The notes: generated by a model from the letters alone, not told the origin. DNA of 64,000 nucleotides from Arthrobacter sp. MYb214 (GCF_002979865.1 NZ_PCPZ01000006.1:124001-188000); one strand, 5' to 3'. Numbered from the stretch's first letter, positions 26,290-34,680 are shown. Numbers and translations are program-made.

Positions 26290-26484
26290 TCTCGTTCAGG
26301 CATCAAAAAATGTGATTCAGATGGTCACGTGTGTGTTTCGTGATGCAAAAGTTACAAAAGTGCGATTAGACTAGTACAAAGCGAACGTGAACCTGAACCG
26401 CCGATGTTGATCCAAAGTCGTGTAAGTTCATCTTCGCTAAATTAACGCGACGAATAAGAGATCAGCGTCAGGAGAATATCCCGC

Positions 26485-26709
26485 ATGACGGATAAACAGA
26501 ATTTTGCCGGAGCCCGTTTCATGACTGTGGCCGAAGTGGCCGACATGATGCGCGTTTCCAAAATGACCGTTTATCGGCTGATCCACGCCGGTGATTTGCC
26601 TGCTGTTCAGTTCGGTCGCTCCTATCGCGTTCCGGAAAACGCCGTGGAATCATATCTGAATGCCGCGGCCATTGATCCGCAGCACGGTACCGGTTCTTAC
26701 GGTCGATAG
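26485..26709 (+). CDS. Small excisionase-type HTH DNA-binding protein (Rv0500A-like)
   Basis: A 74-residue MerR/excisionase-fold protein: FMTVAEVADMMRVSKMTVYR, then LIHAGDLPAVQFGRSYRVPE, covering helix-turn-helix and wing. It is conserved in actinobacteria next to the bS22 gene, as here (Rv0500A/Rv0500B in M. tuberculosis). AGGAG lies upstream of the ATG. The long 5' region (26290-26484) is AT-richer than its surroundings and probably carries the promoter, but I cannot place it firmly. It is distinct from Streptomyces BldC in sequence although it belongs to the same fold class. Targets unknown. Confidence 0.85.
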   Translation: MTDKQNFAGARFMTVAEVADMMRVSKMTVYRLIHAGDLPAVQFGRSYRVPENAVESYLNAAAIDPQHGTGSYGR

Positions 26710-26848
26710 TCCGCGCGATGGTCAGAGCATGACCGAAAAGCGGGTAATCTGTTAAGGAACGTTTAACGTCCGGTCAACCTTGTCCTTGGGCTCGCGCGCA
26801 AGCAGGCATTTGGGGTTGACGCATTTATTTAGTTTGTGAGGAACCACT

Positions 26849-26947
26849 ATGGGCTCTGTTATCAAGAAGCGCCGCAAGCGTATGTCGAAGAAGAAGCACC
26901 GCAAATTGCTTCGTAAGACCCGCCACCAGCGTCGTAATAAGAAGTAA
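26849..26947 (+). CDS. Small ribosomal subunit protein bS22 (AURKAIP1/COX24 domain)
   Basis: A 32-residue, extremely basic protein starting [19 protein letters not shown] and ending RRNKK. The first 20 residues correspond to the mycobacterial small-subunit protein bS22 (Rv0500B), which binds near the decoding centre. The ATG follows GTGAGGAACCACT, giving a usable SD. Easily missed because of its length. It is followed by a terminator-like dyad at 26980-27020, so it is probably a separate, highly expressed transcript or read through from the HTH gene. Confidence 0.93.
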   Translation: MGSVIKKRRKRMSKKKHRKLLRKTRHQRRNKK

Positions 26948-26979
26948 ATCTACTTCTGAGCATTTGCCGCTTGGCAATC

Positions 26980-27020
26980 ATCGCCACCGCTTCACAGTGA
27001 AACTGTTGAACGGTGGCGAT
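26980..27020 (+). terminator. Terminator after bS22
   Basis: ATCGCCACCG (26980-26989) pairs with CGGTGGCGAT (27011-27020), extended by CAAT/ATTG with a small bulge, followed by TGCTTTA. It lies between the end of bS22 and the end of the convergent HAD gene. Confidence 0.7.
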
Positions 27021-27049
27021 TGCTTTATCCAAAGCCGCCCAGCGCCGGC

Positions 27050-27856
27050 CTAAGAGCCGGAACGGCGCAGAATGGACCGTCGCGCCGCCCAGAGCGCACC
27101 AAGCACTCCAGCGGCCTTCAGGCCTAGTTTGGCAGCTCGCTGGCCGGTGCGGAAATCGTAGACCTGCCAGCCGCGGCGCTTGGCGTAGGCGCGAAGCCGC
27201 GCATCGGGATTGATGCATACGGGGTGTCCCACAGCTTCAAGCAAGGGAACATCATTGTAGGAATCCGAGTATGCCCATGATTTCGACAGCGAGATGCCGC
27301 GAGCCTTCGCCAGGGTGCGCACCGCTTGCGCTTTTTCCGCAGCGTGCAGGATCGGGCTGGCCAGCGCTCCGGTGTAGAAACCGTCTTCGCTGGCCACTAC
27401 AGTGCCCAATGCACCGGTAAGTTCGAGACGTTGCGAGATGACATTCGCCACTTCCAGGGGAGTGGCAGTGACTAGCCAGACTTCACGGCCCACCGTCCGA
27501 TGCTGGCGAGCAATGGCTACCGTACCGGTCCATAGCTTGGGTTCGATGTATTCGTCATAGATCTCGTTGCCGATCTTCTCGATCTCGGACACCGGGATCC
27601 CTCGGACCATCATCAACGCACGGTCGCGAATCTGGTGAATGTCCCCTAGGTGCTCACCGCGCGCGGCGAAGCGCAACTGCTTGAGCGCGAACCAGAGGAT
27701 TTCGCGGAATTGGAAGAAGCGGCGCTCATGCAGTTTCCGGGCCAGCAGATACAGCGATGCACCGCGCACAAGGGTGTTATCTACATCGAAGAAAGCGGCG
27801 ACCGTGTCCGGAGCCAGGGCGGAATTCGGGCTGGGGTGATGATCGATGGAAGACAT
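27050..27856 (-). CDS. HAD-IB family phosphatase (SerB-like)
   Basis: A 268-residue haloacid-dehalogenase hydrolase. Motif I is AAFFDVDNTLVRG (nucleophile Asp), motif II is WLVTATP (Thr), the conserved Lys is in AAEKAQAVRTLAK and motif IV is AYSDSYNDVPLLEAVG. The order matches subfamily IB, which includes phosphoserine phosphatase-like and lysophospholipid-type enzymes. By position it matches SerB1 (Rv0505c). The C-terminal ~40 residues (basic, Ala-rich, one hydrophobic stretch) may associate with the membrane. Divergent from the glutaredoxin gene. Substrate unassigned. Confidence 0.88.
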   Translation of the reverse strand: MSSIDHHPSPNSALAPDTVAAFFDVDNTLVRGASLYLLARKLHERRFFQFREILWFALKQLRFAARGEHLGDIHQIRDRALMMVRGIPVSEIEKIGNEIYDEYIEPKLWTGTVAIARQHRTVGREVWLVTATPLEVANVISQRLELTGALGTVVASEDGFYTGALASPILHAAEKAQAVRTLAKARGISLSKSWAYSDSYNDVPLLEAVGHPVCINPDARLRAYAKRRGWQVYDFRTGQRAAKLGLKAAGVLGALWAARRSILRRSGS

Positions 27857-27918
27857 TTGATCCAGTTTATTTCATTGCCAAGTTTAAGGGCGGTTACGGC
27901 TCGTGAGATTATAGGCAG

Positions 27919-28164
27919 GTGAGTACTTTGAATCAGATCCAGCTGTTGGTTCGAGAAGGCTGCCACCTGTGCCAGGCCGCACGCGCAACCGTGGCCGAGG
28001 TGACTGGCCGGTTGAATATGGAGTTTTCCGAACTGGATATTGACCAGCACCCTGAATTGCTGGCCAAGCACCACGAGGAAGTGCCGGTTCTGCTGATCAA
28101 CGGAGAAGTCCGCGACTTCTGGCACATCGACGCACAGCGTCTGGAACGACTACTGAGCAGCTAG
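27919..28164 (+). CDS. Glutaredoxin-like protein (DUF836/thioredoxin fold)
   Basis: An 81-residue thioredoxin-fold protein. LLVREGCHLCQAARATVAEV contains the CxxC redox motif (CHLC), followed by the cis-Pro strand in EEVPVLLINGEV. Size and motif match the glutaredoxin-like family of Rv0508. The start is GTG. It lies 66 bp upstream of rex in the same direction, so redox control of both is plausible but not shown. Confidence 0.87.
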   Translation: MSTLNQIQLLVREGCHLCQAARATVAEVTGRLNMEFSELDIDQHPELLAKHHEEVPVLLINGEVRDFWHIDAQRLERLLSS

Positions 28165-28190
28165 CCGCTGCCGAATAAATGAAAATGCGT

Positions 28191-28208
28191 TGTGCTCTTC
28201 AAGAGCAC
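28191..28208 (+). promoter_or_regulatory. Dyad upstream of rex, possible Rex operator
   Basis: GTGCTCTT and AAGAGCAC (28192-28199, 28201-28208) form an 8-bp inverted repeat around a central C, preceded by T to give TGTG. Rex sites have the form TGTGA..TCACA, so this is a diverged candidate, 23 bp before the rex start. It could instead be a leader hairpin. Confidence 0.4.
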
Positions 28209-28230
28209 CGAAAAGTGCGGGAGAACGAAG

Positions 28231-28866
28231 ATGTCAGAGCTTGAAGCCCGGGTCCTGCCTGAGGCCACGCTGGCTCGACTGACCCAGTACTTGCGCGCGC
28301 TGAACGCCTTGGAAGCCCAGGGCCTGGAACGCACCAGTTCCGGGGTGCTGGCCAAGGAAGCTGGAGTGAACCCCTCCATCCTGCGCAAAGACCTTTCCTG
28401 GTTGGGTTCCTACGGAACCCGCGGGGTGGGCTACGTGGTCCGCGAACTGGCAGAACATATCAGCCGCACCCTCGGCCTGAACCAGGACTGGCGTGTGGCC
28501 ATCCTCGGCGCCGGTAACCTGGGGCGCGCGCTCAGCGGATATGCAGGCTTCAGGACTCGTGGCTTCAACGTCAAGGCGATCCTGGATATCGACCCCGCAC
28601 TGGTCGGCAGCCCGGTCGGCGAGCTGCACGTGGAAGCGATCGCGGACTTGGCCGCAGTGGTTGAACGCGAAGAAATCAACATCGCTGTTCTGGCAATTCC
28701 GGGCGATGCTGCGCAGGACCTGGTCTACGAACTGGCCGCGCTTTCGGTCCGCTCGGTGCTCTCGTTCGCACCGATGCCGCTTCGCGTACCCGCGGGCATG
28801 AACCTGCGGCGCGTTGATCTTTCCACTGAATTGCAGATCCTGGCATACCTCGCCGTTCAAGGCTGA
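28231..28866 (+). CDS. rex: Redox-sensing transcriptional repressor Rex
   Basis: A 211-residue NAD(H)-responsive repressor. A winged-helix N-terminus (RTSSGVLAKEAGVNPSILRK, then DLSWLGSYGTRGVGY) is followed by a Rossmann domain with AILGAGNLGRALSGY and AVLAIPGDAAQDL, ending in FAPMPLRVPAGMNLRRVDLS, all Rex hallmarks. ATG 28231 is preceded by GGGAGAACGAAG; an in-frame start at 28192 would read through the dyad and is less likely. In other actinobacteria Rex controls cytochrome bd and NADH dehydrogenase genes; none lies in this window. A terminator follows 17 bp downstream. Confidence 0.95.
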   Translation: MSELEARVLPEATLARLTQYLRALNALEAQGLERTSSGVLAKEAGVNPSILRKDLSWLGSYGTRGVGYVVRELAEHISRTLGLNQDWRVAILGAGNLGRALSGYAGFRTRGFNVKAILDIDPALVGSPVGELHVEAIADLAAVVEREEINIAVLAIPGDAAQDLVYELAALSVRSVLSFAPMPLRVPAGMNLRRVDLSTELQILAYLAVQG

Positions 28867-28882
28867 AGCCGCGCAGACGAGA

Positions 28883-28931
28883 AAAGGCGTAGCCGCGTCA
28901 TCCCTTGGGTGGATGGAGCGGCTACGCCTTT
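28883..28931 (+). terminator. Terminator after rex
   Basis: AAAGGCGTAGCCGC (28883-28896) pairs perfectly with GCGGCTACGCCTTT (28918-28931) around a 21-nt loop, followed by ATTG. It lies between convergent rex and the membrane protein gene and may serve both. Confidence 0.8.
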
Positions 28932-28972
28932 ATTGTCCCTGCAGGGCCTCGCGAAGAGGCTCGGCCATGCGT

Positions 28973-29749
28973 TTAGCGGAAGCCGGCCAGGCGAGCCTGG
29001 CGGCGCTGCGCAATGTATTGCGAAGAAGGGCGCAACCAGGCGAAGACCACGCCTGCAATGCCCAACAAGATGCCCACAACGTAGACAGCGTTGATAATTC
29101 CGGCTTGAGTGTCAGCGAACATGCTGATCATTGGAACGATAGTCACCAGATTCAGCAGTGAAAGCGCACCGAGGATCGTGGCGATAATTCGCATGGCGCC
29201 CACGCCGCGGCCAACGAAGAAGCCCACCAGGAAATACAGGGCCAAGGTGATGATCATGGAGATAATCACGAAGGTCGACATCATGGAATTGACCTGGGCC
29301 ATGAAGGCCTCAGGGCTTGCCATCATCTGTTCAACCAGTGGATCCTGCTCCATGCCCGGGGTGCTCTGCATCTGGTTCTGGAACTCTTCTTGCACCAGCG
29401 ACCACTGCTGGCCAATCATGTTGGCCATCATGTTGGAGTTGGTCATCAGCCAGCTGGCGAGGGCACTGAAGATGCCCGCGAGCATGATCAAGCCAAAGGC
29501 GATAGCCAAGGTCCGTGGCCGCTCGGTCGGCGGCTGCACGCCGGCGTAACCTCCCTGCTGGGCATACTGGTCGTAGCCCGGTGCCTGCGGTTGCCCGTAA
29601 GGATTCGGATTCTGGCCGTACGGGTTCTGGCCGTACGGCGAGGGCTGCTGGCCGTAGGGGTTTTCGCCGTACGGGTTCTGCGATGAACCCTGGCCGGAAG
29701 GGCCCGGGTTGTAGGGCTGGCCCGGCTGGTTAGGATCGTTGTCGCTCAT
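28973..29749 (-). CDS. Membrane protein with Pro/Gln/Tyr/Gly-rich N-terminus (DUF4064-like)
   Basis: A 258-residue protein. The first ~85 residues are low-complexity and cytoplasmic or extracellular, with repeats of NPYGQ (NPYGENPYGQQ, SPYGQNPYGQ). Then come four predicted membrane helices (ALAIAFGLIMLAGIFSALAS; FVIISMIITLALYFLVGFFV; IIATILGALSLLNLVTI; IINAVYVVGILLGIAGVVFA). Between helices 1 and 2 is a Met/Gln-rich loop of ~60 residues. ATG 29749 starts the repeat region; the longer frame from 29899 adds unlikely sequence. No function is known; the layout resembles DUF4064 proteins. Confidence 0.72.
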   Translation of the reverse strand: MSDNDPNQPGQPYNPGPSGQGSSQNPYGENPYGQQPSPYGQNPYGQNPNPYGQPQAPGYDQYAQQGGYAGVQPPTERPRTLAIAFGLIMLAGIFSALASWLMTNSNMMANMIGQQWSLVQEEFQNQMQSTPGMEQDPLVEQMMASPEAFMAQVNSMMSTFVIISMIITLALYFLVGFFVGRGVGAMRIIATILGALSLLNLVTIVPMISMFADTQAGIINAVYVVGILLGIAGVVFAWLRPSSQYIAQRRQARLAGFR

Positions 29750-29867
29750 GATGCGTCCTTCTGGTCGAACTGTCTTATTGACTAAGCGTAATGGCAGTCG
29801 ATTGTGAGAAACCCCTCCGAAAGGATGGTTTTTCCATATGGGATTCCAATGCGTGTCCTGTGAATAG

Positions 29868-29895
29868 TTGACGGTGGCCACAATATGGCTAATTT
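29868..29895 (+). promoter_or_regulatory. Predicted sigma-70-type promoter of the cytochrome c maturation run
   Basis: TTGACG (29868-29873), 16-bp spacer, TAATTT (29890-29895), ending 27 bp before the histidine phosphatase ATG. This would drive the five tightly packed genes that follow up to ccsB. Confidence 0.55.
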
Positions 29896-29922
29896 GCACC
29901 GAATATTTGAGACACTGGAGGC

Positions 29923-30585
29923 ATGCCTTTATCGACCGTCCATTTGTTGCGCCACGGGGAAGTTTTCAACCCTGACCGTATGCTCTACGGCAGGATCCCC
30001 GGCTTCGGGCTCTCGGAACTCGGATTCCAGATGGCCGATGGGGCAGGAGAATATTTTGCCAAGCGCCAAGCAGAAGGCGGCAACGTGGTGCGTCTGGTGG
30101 CCTCACCGCTCCTGCGAGCCCAGCAGACAGCCGCGCCGACCTCCAATGCTCTGGATCTGCAGGTCCACACCGACGAGCGGGTTATCGAAGCCGGCAACAA
30201 GCTGGAAGGGCTGTCCAAGGTTGCGGAGCACCTGCGTCAGCCGAAGTACTGGCCGCTGCTGGTCAACCCGCTGAAGCCTTCATGGGGCGAACCATATGCC
30301 CAGCAGGTTGCTCGCATGCGCCTGGCCATGGATGAGCACCGCAAGGCCGCCCTCGCCGAGCACGGCGAAGGAGCGGAAGTCATTATCGTCAGCCACCAGC
30401 TGCCGATCTGGGTTACGCGCCGCGCCGCCGAGAAGAAGCCGCTGTGGCACGATCCGCGCCAGCGCGAGTGCACCCTGGCTTCCATCACCAGCTTTGATTT
30501 TGAGGGAGACGAATTGGTCTCCGTGCGTTACACCGAACCGTGCCCCGAGCTGCTTGCCGGCGCGGCGAATATCCCTGGAGCCTAA
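29923..30585 (+). CDS. Histidine phosphatase family protein
   Basis: A 220-residue phosphoglycerate-mutase-like enzyme. VHLLRHGEVFNPDRMLYGR holds the catalytic RHG, VASPLLRAQQTA the second Arg, and VIIVSHQLPIWVTRRA the second His. Metal-independent phosphatase; substrate unknown. Corresponds to Rv0525, which also precedes the cytochrome c maturation genes in mycobacteria. The next gene begins 6 bp after the stop, so the two are co-transcribed. An ACTGGAGGC sequence before the ATG acts as SD. Confidence 0.88.
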   Translation: MPLSTVHLLRHGEVFNPDRMLYGRIPGFGLSELGFQMADGAGEYFAKRQAEGGNVVRLVASPLLRAQQTAAPTSNALDLQVHTDERVIEAGNKLEGLSKVAEHLRQPKYWPLLVNPLKPSWGEPYAQQVARMRLAMDEHRKAALAEHGEGAEVIIVSHQLPIWVTRRAAEKKPLWHDPRQRECTLASITSFDFEGDELVSVRYTEPCPELLAGAANIPGA

Positions 30586-30591
30586 AGCAAA

Positions 30592-31215
30592 ATGACAGAT
30601 CCTGTGCCTAATCCTCGCCACTTGAGCCGCCGCACCATGTTGCGTTCGCTCATGGTTGCCGCCGCCGTGGTGCCCTTGGCTGCCTGCAGCGGCAAGGAAG
30701 ATGCGCTGACCGCGCAAGCAAACAGCGGCGACGGCAAGAACTACATCGCTGGCGACGGCGCCGTGGAAGAGTACGAAGTTTCCAAGCGCAGCGAACCGGT
30801 TGCCCTCAAGGCCACCACCTACCATGGCACCGATATCGACTTCACGCAGTGGCAGGGCAAGCCCGTAGTCATGAACTTCTGGTATGCCGCCTGCGCTCCG
30901 TGCCGCATCGAGGCACCGGATCTGAAGGAAATCGCTGAAGGCTTCGGCGAGAAAGTCGAATTCATTGGCGTCAACGTACGCGATGAAGCCGAAGCGGCGA
31001 AGGCCTTCGAGCGCACTTTCGAGATTCCCTATGAGTCGGTACAGGATACCTCCGGGGACATCCAGCTGGCGATGACCAAGTACGTCCCGTTGCAAGCGGT
31101 TCCATCCACCTTGGTGCTGGACCGCCAGGGCCGTGTCCGTGCCCGCGTGATCGGTGCCGTAGAGCCTGGCACCCTGAAGTCATTGATCGACTCCGCTCTG
31201 ACCGAAGAGTTGTGA
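30592..31215 (+). CDS. TlpA/ResA-type thiol-disulfide reductase lipoprotein
   Basis: A 207-residue secreted thioredoxin-fold protein. A twin-Arg-like start (LSRRTMLRSLMVAAAVVPLA) runs into the lipobox LAAC, so it is an anchored lipoprotein. The thioredoxin domain has FWYAACAPCRIEAPDLKE with CAPC active site, and QAVPSTLVLDRQGRV with the cis-Pro. In system II cytochrome c maturation this protein keeps apocytochrome haem-binding cysteines reduced. It lies 6 bp after the phosphatase and 8 bp before ccdA. Confidence 0.9.
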   Translation: MTDPVPNPRHLSRRTMLRSLMVAAAVVPLAACSGKEDALTAQANSGDGKNYIAGDGAVEEYEVSKRSEPVALKATTYHGTDIDFTQWQGKPVVMNFWYAACAPCRIEAPDLKEIAEGFGEKVEFIGVNVRDEAEAAKAFERTFEIPYESVQDTSGDIQLAMTKYVPLQAVPSTLVLDRQGRVRARVIGAVEPGTLKSLIDSALTEEL

Positions 31216-31223
31216 GCTGATCA

Positions 31224-31979
31224 GTGACCACTAATCCCTTTGCCGACATCGTCCTGGACGGGTCGTTGCTGCTGGCTGCCCCAGTAGCACTGCTGGCCGG
31301 GCTGGTCTCCTTCCTTTCGCCTTGCGTCCTGCCGCTGGTGCCGGGCTACCTCGGTTACGTCACCGGGTTGACTGGTGCGGATCTGAAGGAGCACCGGCGC
31401 GGCCGCGTGGTCTCCGGCGTACTGCTCTTTGTCCTGGGATTCTCCGTGGTCTTCATCGCAGCGGGCGTGCTTTTCAGCCAGGCCTCCGCGTGGCTCAGGT
31501 TCAACGGCTCCTGGGTCACCCAGGCATTGGGCCTGGTCGTGGTCTTCATGGGCATCGTGTTCATGGGCGGCTTCTCCTGGATGCAGCGTGACCGCAAGAT
31601 CCACAGGAAACCGCCTGCAGGCCTGTGGGGTGCCCCGGTTCTGGGGCTGACCTTCGGCCTGGGGTGGGCACCGTGCATCGGCCCCACCTTGAGTGCGGTA
31701 CTGATCATGTCCACCGGTGTGGACGCGAACGTAGGGCGTGGAACGCTCCTGACTGTGTTCTATTGCCTCGGATTGGGTTTGCCCTTCATCCTGATTGCAA
31801 TGGGGTTGCAGCGCGGCATGCAGGCGCTGGCGTTCTTCCGCAAGCACCAGGTTTTCATCATGCGTTTGGGCGGGGTACTACTCATTGCCTTGGGACTGGT
31901 CATGGTGACCGGTCTGTGGGGAACATGGGTAGCAGAACTGCAAAACTGGTTTGCCAATGAAGTGAGGTTGCCAATTTAA
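31224..31979 (+). CDS. ccdA: Cytochrome c biogenesis protein CcdA (thiol transporter)
   Basis: A 251-residue membrane protein with six predicted helices. The two redox cysteines are in FLSPCVLPLVPGYLGYVTG and LGWAPCIGPTLSAVL. It passes electrons from cytoplasmic thioredoxin to the extracytoplasmic TlpA/ResA protein encoded just upstream. Start GTG at 31224. The stop and the resB ATG overlap by one base (TAATG). Confidence 0.95.
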   Translation: MTTNPFADIVLDGSLLLAAPVALLAGLVSFLSPCVLPLVPGYLGYVTGLTGADLKEHRRGRVVSGVLLFVLGFSVVFIAAGVLFSQASAWLRFNGSWVTQALGLVVVFMGIVFMGGFSWMQRDRKIHRKPPAGLWGAPVLGLTFGLGWAPCIGPTLSAVLIMSTGVDANVGRGTLLTVFYCLGLGLPFILIAMGLQRGMQALAFFRKHQVFIMRLGGVLLIALGLVMVTGLWGTWVAELQNWFANEVRLPI

Positions 31980-33607
31980 TGGCGAAACAACAACGGAATT
32001 CCAAGGGAACTGGCGACGCGCCTGCTCTGGGATTCATGGGTTCCATGCGTTGGATCTGGACCCAGCTGACATCGATGCCAACAGCCTTGTTCTTGCTGTT
32101 GCTGCTCGCCGTCGCTGCGGTACCGGGATCGATCTTCCCGCAACGCGACGCCAACCCCGAATCTGTAGCCCAGTACCTGGAACAGCACACCACCGCTGGT
32201 CCATGGCTGGATCGCTTCCAGATGTTCGAAGTGTATTCATCGGTGTGGTTCTCCGCGATCTACATCTTGCTGTTCGTCTCGCTGATTGGCTGCATCATCC
32301 CGCGTGTGAAGAAGCACGCCAAAGCCTTGCGCACCCCGCCGCCGAGGACCCCGGTGCGCCTGGAACGACTTCCCCAGTACAGCTCGCATGAAATTCTGGA
32401 AGGCGAGACGGATACGCCCGATGACCAGCAGGTCATCGAGGATTCGTTCAGGATCCTGAAGAAGCGCGGCTATCGTGTCGAGCGCCGCGAGGATGCCACC
32501 GGGGCCTCGGTTGCCGCAGAGCGCGGGTATACCCGCGAAATCGGCAACCTGCTCTTCCACATCTCGCTGATGGGCGTACTGGCTTCGGCCGCGATCGGCG
32601 GAGCCCTGGGCTACACCGGGCAGCGCGTGGTTGTCGAGGGGGAGACCTTCGTGAATTCGCTGGTGGCCTACGACTCCTTCACCCCGGGCACCGGCTTCAA
32701 TGCCGATAATTTGCCGCCCTTTGCTGTGACGCTGGACAAATTCGACATCATCTTCGACCGCGAATCCAAATCGCATTTCGGACAGCCGCTGGACTTCACC
32801 GCCCACGTCAAGGTGCGCGAATCGCCCGATGCCGAGCCAGTGAAGCAGGAGCTGAAGGTCAACCATCCGCTGCGGATCAGCGGCGGTGACGTGTACCTGG
32901 TCGGCAATGGCTACGCCCCGGTGATCACCGTCAAGGATGGCAACGGCAATGTCTCCTATTCCGGCCCGGCGGTTTCCATTCCGCAGGATTCGGTCTACAC
33001 CTCGATGTTCGTGCTGAAGGTTCCGGACGCCGAGCCATCGCAGCTGGGCTTCCAGGGCTTCTTGCTGCCAACCGCACTGGTGGATGAGAACGGCTTCGGC
33101 ATCTCGGGCGATCCCAACGCCATCAACCCCCAGCTGCACCTGAACTCGTACTTCGGGGATCTGGGCCTTGACGACGGCAACCCGCAAAACGTGTTCGTGC
33201 TGGACACGGAGAAGATGGAACCGCTGAACAGCCGTGATTTGGATGCCGGCGGCATCATCCTCGAAGCGGGGCAGACCTACGAGCTGCCCGACGGCAAGGG
33301 CTCGATTACCTTTGACGACCTCAAGCGCTTCGTTGCATTGGACATCAATCATGACCCGGGCAAGCTGCCAATCGGCATTTTCTCAGGTCTGGCGCTGATC
33401 GGCCTTGCAGTCTCGCTGTTCACCCCGCGTCGCCGCGTCTGGGTGAAGCTGAAACAAGAAAATGGCAAGCGCAGTATCGAGTACGCACTGCTGGCACGTG
33501 GCGAGGATCCGCGTCTGGAACGCGAAGCTGCAGAACTACAGAAGATCTTTGACAAGGCTTGGCCATTGGCAAGCCAGGAGCAGAACCAAGGAGCAGTAAA
33601 TGGATAA
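31979..33607 (+). CDS. resB: Cytochrome c biogenesis protein ResB
   Basis: A 542-residue system II synthase subunit (CcsB/ResB family; Ccs1 in plastids). Membrane helices near the N-terminus (WTQLTSMPTALFLLLLLAVA; WFSAIYILLFVSLIGCIIP; LLFHISLMGVLASAAIGGA) and one at the C-terminus flank a large extracytoplasmic domain of ~270 residues (GETFVNSLVAYDSFTPGTGF and onward). The His in LLFHISLMG is a candidate haem ligand. Overlaps ccsB by 8 bases. With CcsB it exports haem and ligates it to apocytochrome c. Confidence 0.94.
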   Translation: MAKQQRNSKGTGDAPALGFMGSMRWIWTQLTSMPTALFLLLLLAVAAVPGSIFPQRDANPESVAQYLEQHTTAGPWLDRFQMFEVYSSVWFSAIYILLFVSLIGCIIPRVKKHAKALRTPPPRTPVRLERLPQYSSHEILEGETDTPDDQQVIEDSFRILKKRGYRVERREDATGASVAAERGYTREIGNLLFHISLMGVLASAAIGGALGYTGQRVVVEGETFVNSLVAYDSFTPGTGFNADNLPPFAVTLDKFDIIFDRESKSHFGQPLDFTAHVKVRESPDAEPVKQELKVNHPLRISGGDVYLVGNGYAPVITVKDGNGNVSYSGPAVSIPQDSVYTSMFVLKVPDAEPSQLGFQGFLLPTALVDENGFGISGDPNAINPQLHLNSYFGDLGLDDGNPQNVFVLDTEKMEPLNSRDLDAGGIILEAGQTYELPDGKGSITFDDLKRFVALDINHDPGKLPIGIFSGLALIGLAVSLFTPRRRVWVKLKQENGKRSIEYALLARGEDPRLEREAAELQKIFDKAWPLASQEQNQGAVNG

Positions 33608-34664
33608 CGCTGGGGCATTAGCGCCAATCAATGAAACGCTGGGTGAATACAGCCAGTTGTTCATGCTGCTGGCCGCCATGGTCTACGGAGTGGTCTTCAT
33701 CATTTTCGCCTTGGACCTGGCAAAGACCAACAAGTCCATCAGCGAAATGGATTCCGAAGCGCTCAAGCGCGACGAGGAACTGCTGGTTAGCGCCGGCGGC
33801 GCCGTGGGCACCAAGCCCCGTTCGCGCCGGGGTGCCGCTGTGCGTGCCGACAACGTCGGCGAGCATATCGTGACCGACAAGATGGAGTACACGCAGTTGT
33901 CGGCCAAGCGCCCCACGGCTCGCATTGCCGTGGTGCTGATGTGGCTGGCCGCTGCCCTGCACGGCGGTGCCGTGGTTTCCCGTGCGATAGCCGCGCACCG
34001 AGTGCCCTGGGGCAACATGTACGAATTCCTGTCCACCGGTGCATTCCTGGTGGCTCTGGTCTTCTTGCTGGTGCTGATCTTCAAGGACCTGCGCTTCATG
34101 GGATCCTTCATCTCCGGCCTGGTCACCTTGATGCTGTGCGGTGCCACCATCGGCTTCCCGACACCGGTTGGCCACCTCGTTCCTGCCCTGCAGTCGCCAT
34201 GGATCGTCATTCACGTCTCCATCGCCGTCCTGGCGTCGGCACTGTTCGCCATCAGCTTCGCCATGAATGTGCTGCAGCTGGTACAGCATGCTCGCATGAA
34301 CCGGCTGGCCGCTGGCCAGGACGACAAGCTGCCCTTCATGCGCGTGGTGCCAGGTGCCGGCGCATTGGAGAACTTCGCCTACCGCATCAACACCATCGGC
34401 TTCGTGATGTGGACCTTCACTGTCATCGCTGGTGCGATCTGGGCTGAGGCCGCTTGGAGCCGCTACTGGGGCTGGGATCCAAAGGAAGTCTGGTCCTTCG
34501 TGATCTGGGTTGTCTACGCAGGCTACCTGCACGCCCGTGCCACCGGTGGCTGGACGGGCCCACGCTCGGCCTGGTTGTCGATCATCGGCTTCCTGTGCGT
34601 GGTCTTCAACTTCACCATCGTGAATATCTTCTTCGACGGTCTGCACTCCTACGCCGGCGTCTAG
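33600..34664 (+). CDS. ccsB: Cytochrome c biogenesis protein CcsB/CcsA type (haem handling)
   Basis: A 354-residue membrane protein of the haem-handling family. It has one N-terminal helix, a ~70-residue charged linker, and then seven helices. The tryptophan-rich WWD-like signature is SRYWGWDPKEVWSFVIWVVY, flanked by conserved histidines (HRVPWGNMYEF; YAGYLHARATGGW; near the C-terminus FFDGLHSYAGV). It completes the ResA-CcdA-ResB-CcsB set and is closed by a terminator. Confidence 0.95.
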   Translation: MDNAGALAPINETLGEYSQLFMLLAAMVYGVVFIIFALDLAKTNKSISEMDSEALKRDEELLVSAGGAVGTKPRSRRGAAVRADNVGEHIVTDKMEYTQLSAKRPTARIAVVLMWLAAALHGGAVVSRAIAAHRVPWGNMYEFLSTGAFLVALVFLLVLIFKDLRFMGSFISGLVTLMLCGATIGFPTPVGHLVPALQSPWIVIHVSIAVLASALFAISFAMNVLQLVQHARMNRLAAGQDDKLPFMRVVPGAGALENFAYRINTIGFVMWTFTVIAGAIWAEAAWSRYWGWDPKEVWSFVIWVVYAGYLHARATGGWTGPRSAWLSIIGFLCVVFNFTIVNIFFDGLHSYAGV

Positions 34665-34680
34665 TTCCTAAGAATCCAGC

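Noticed and set aside
29585-29700. Repeated CCGTACGG-type units resembling a CRISPR or satellite array
   Set aside because: They are in-frame NPYGQ codon repeats with no unique spacers and no cas genes nearby.
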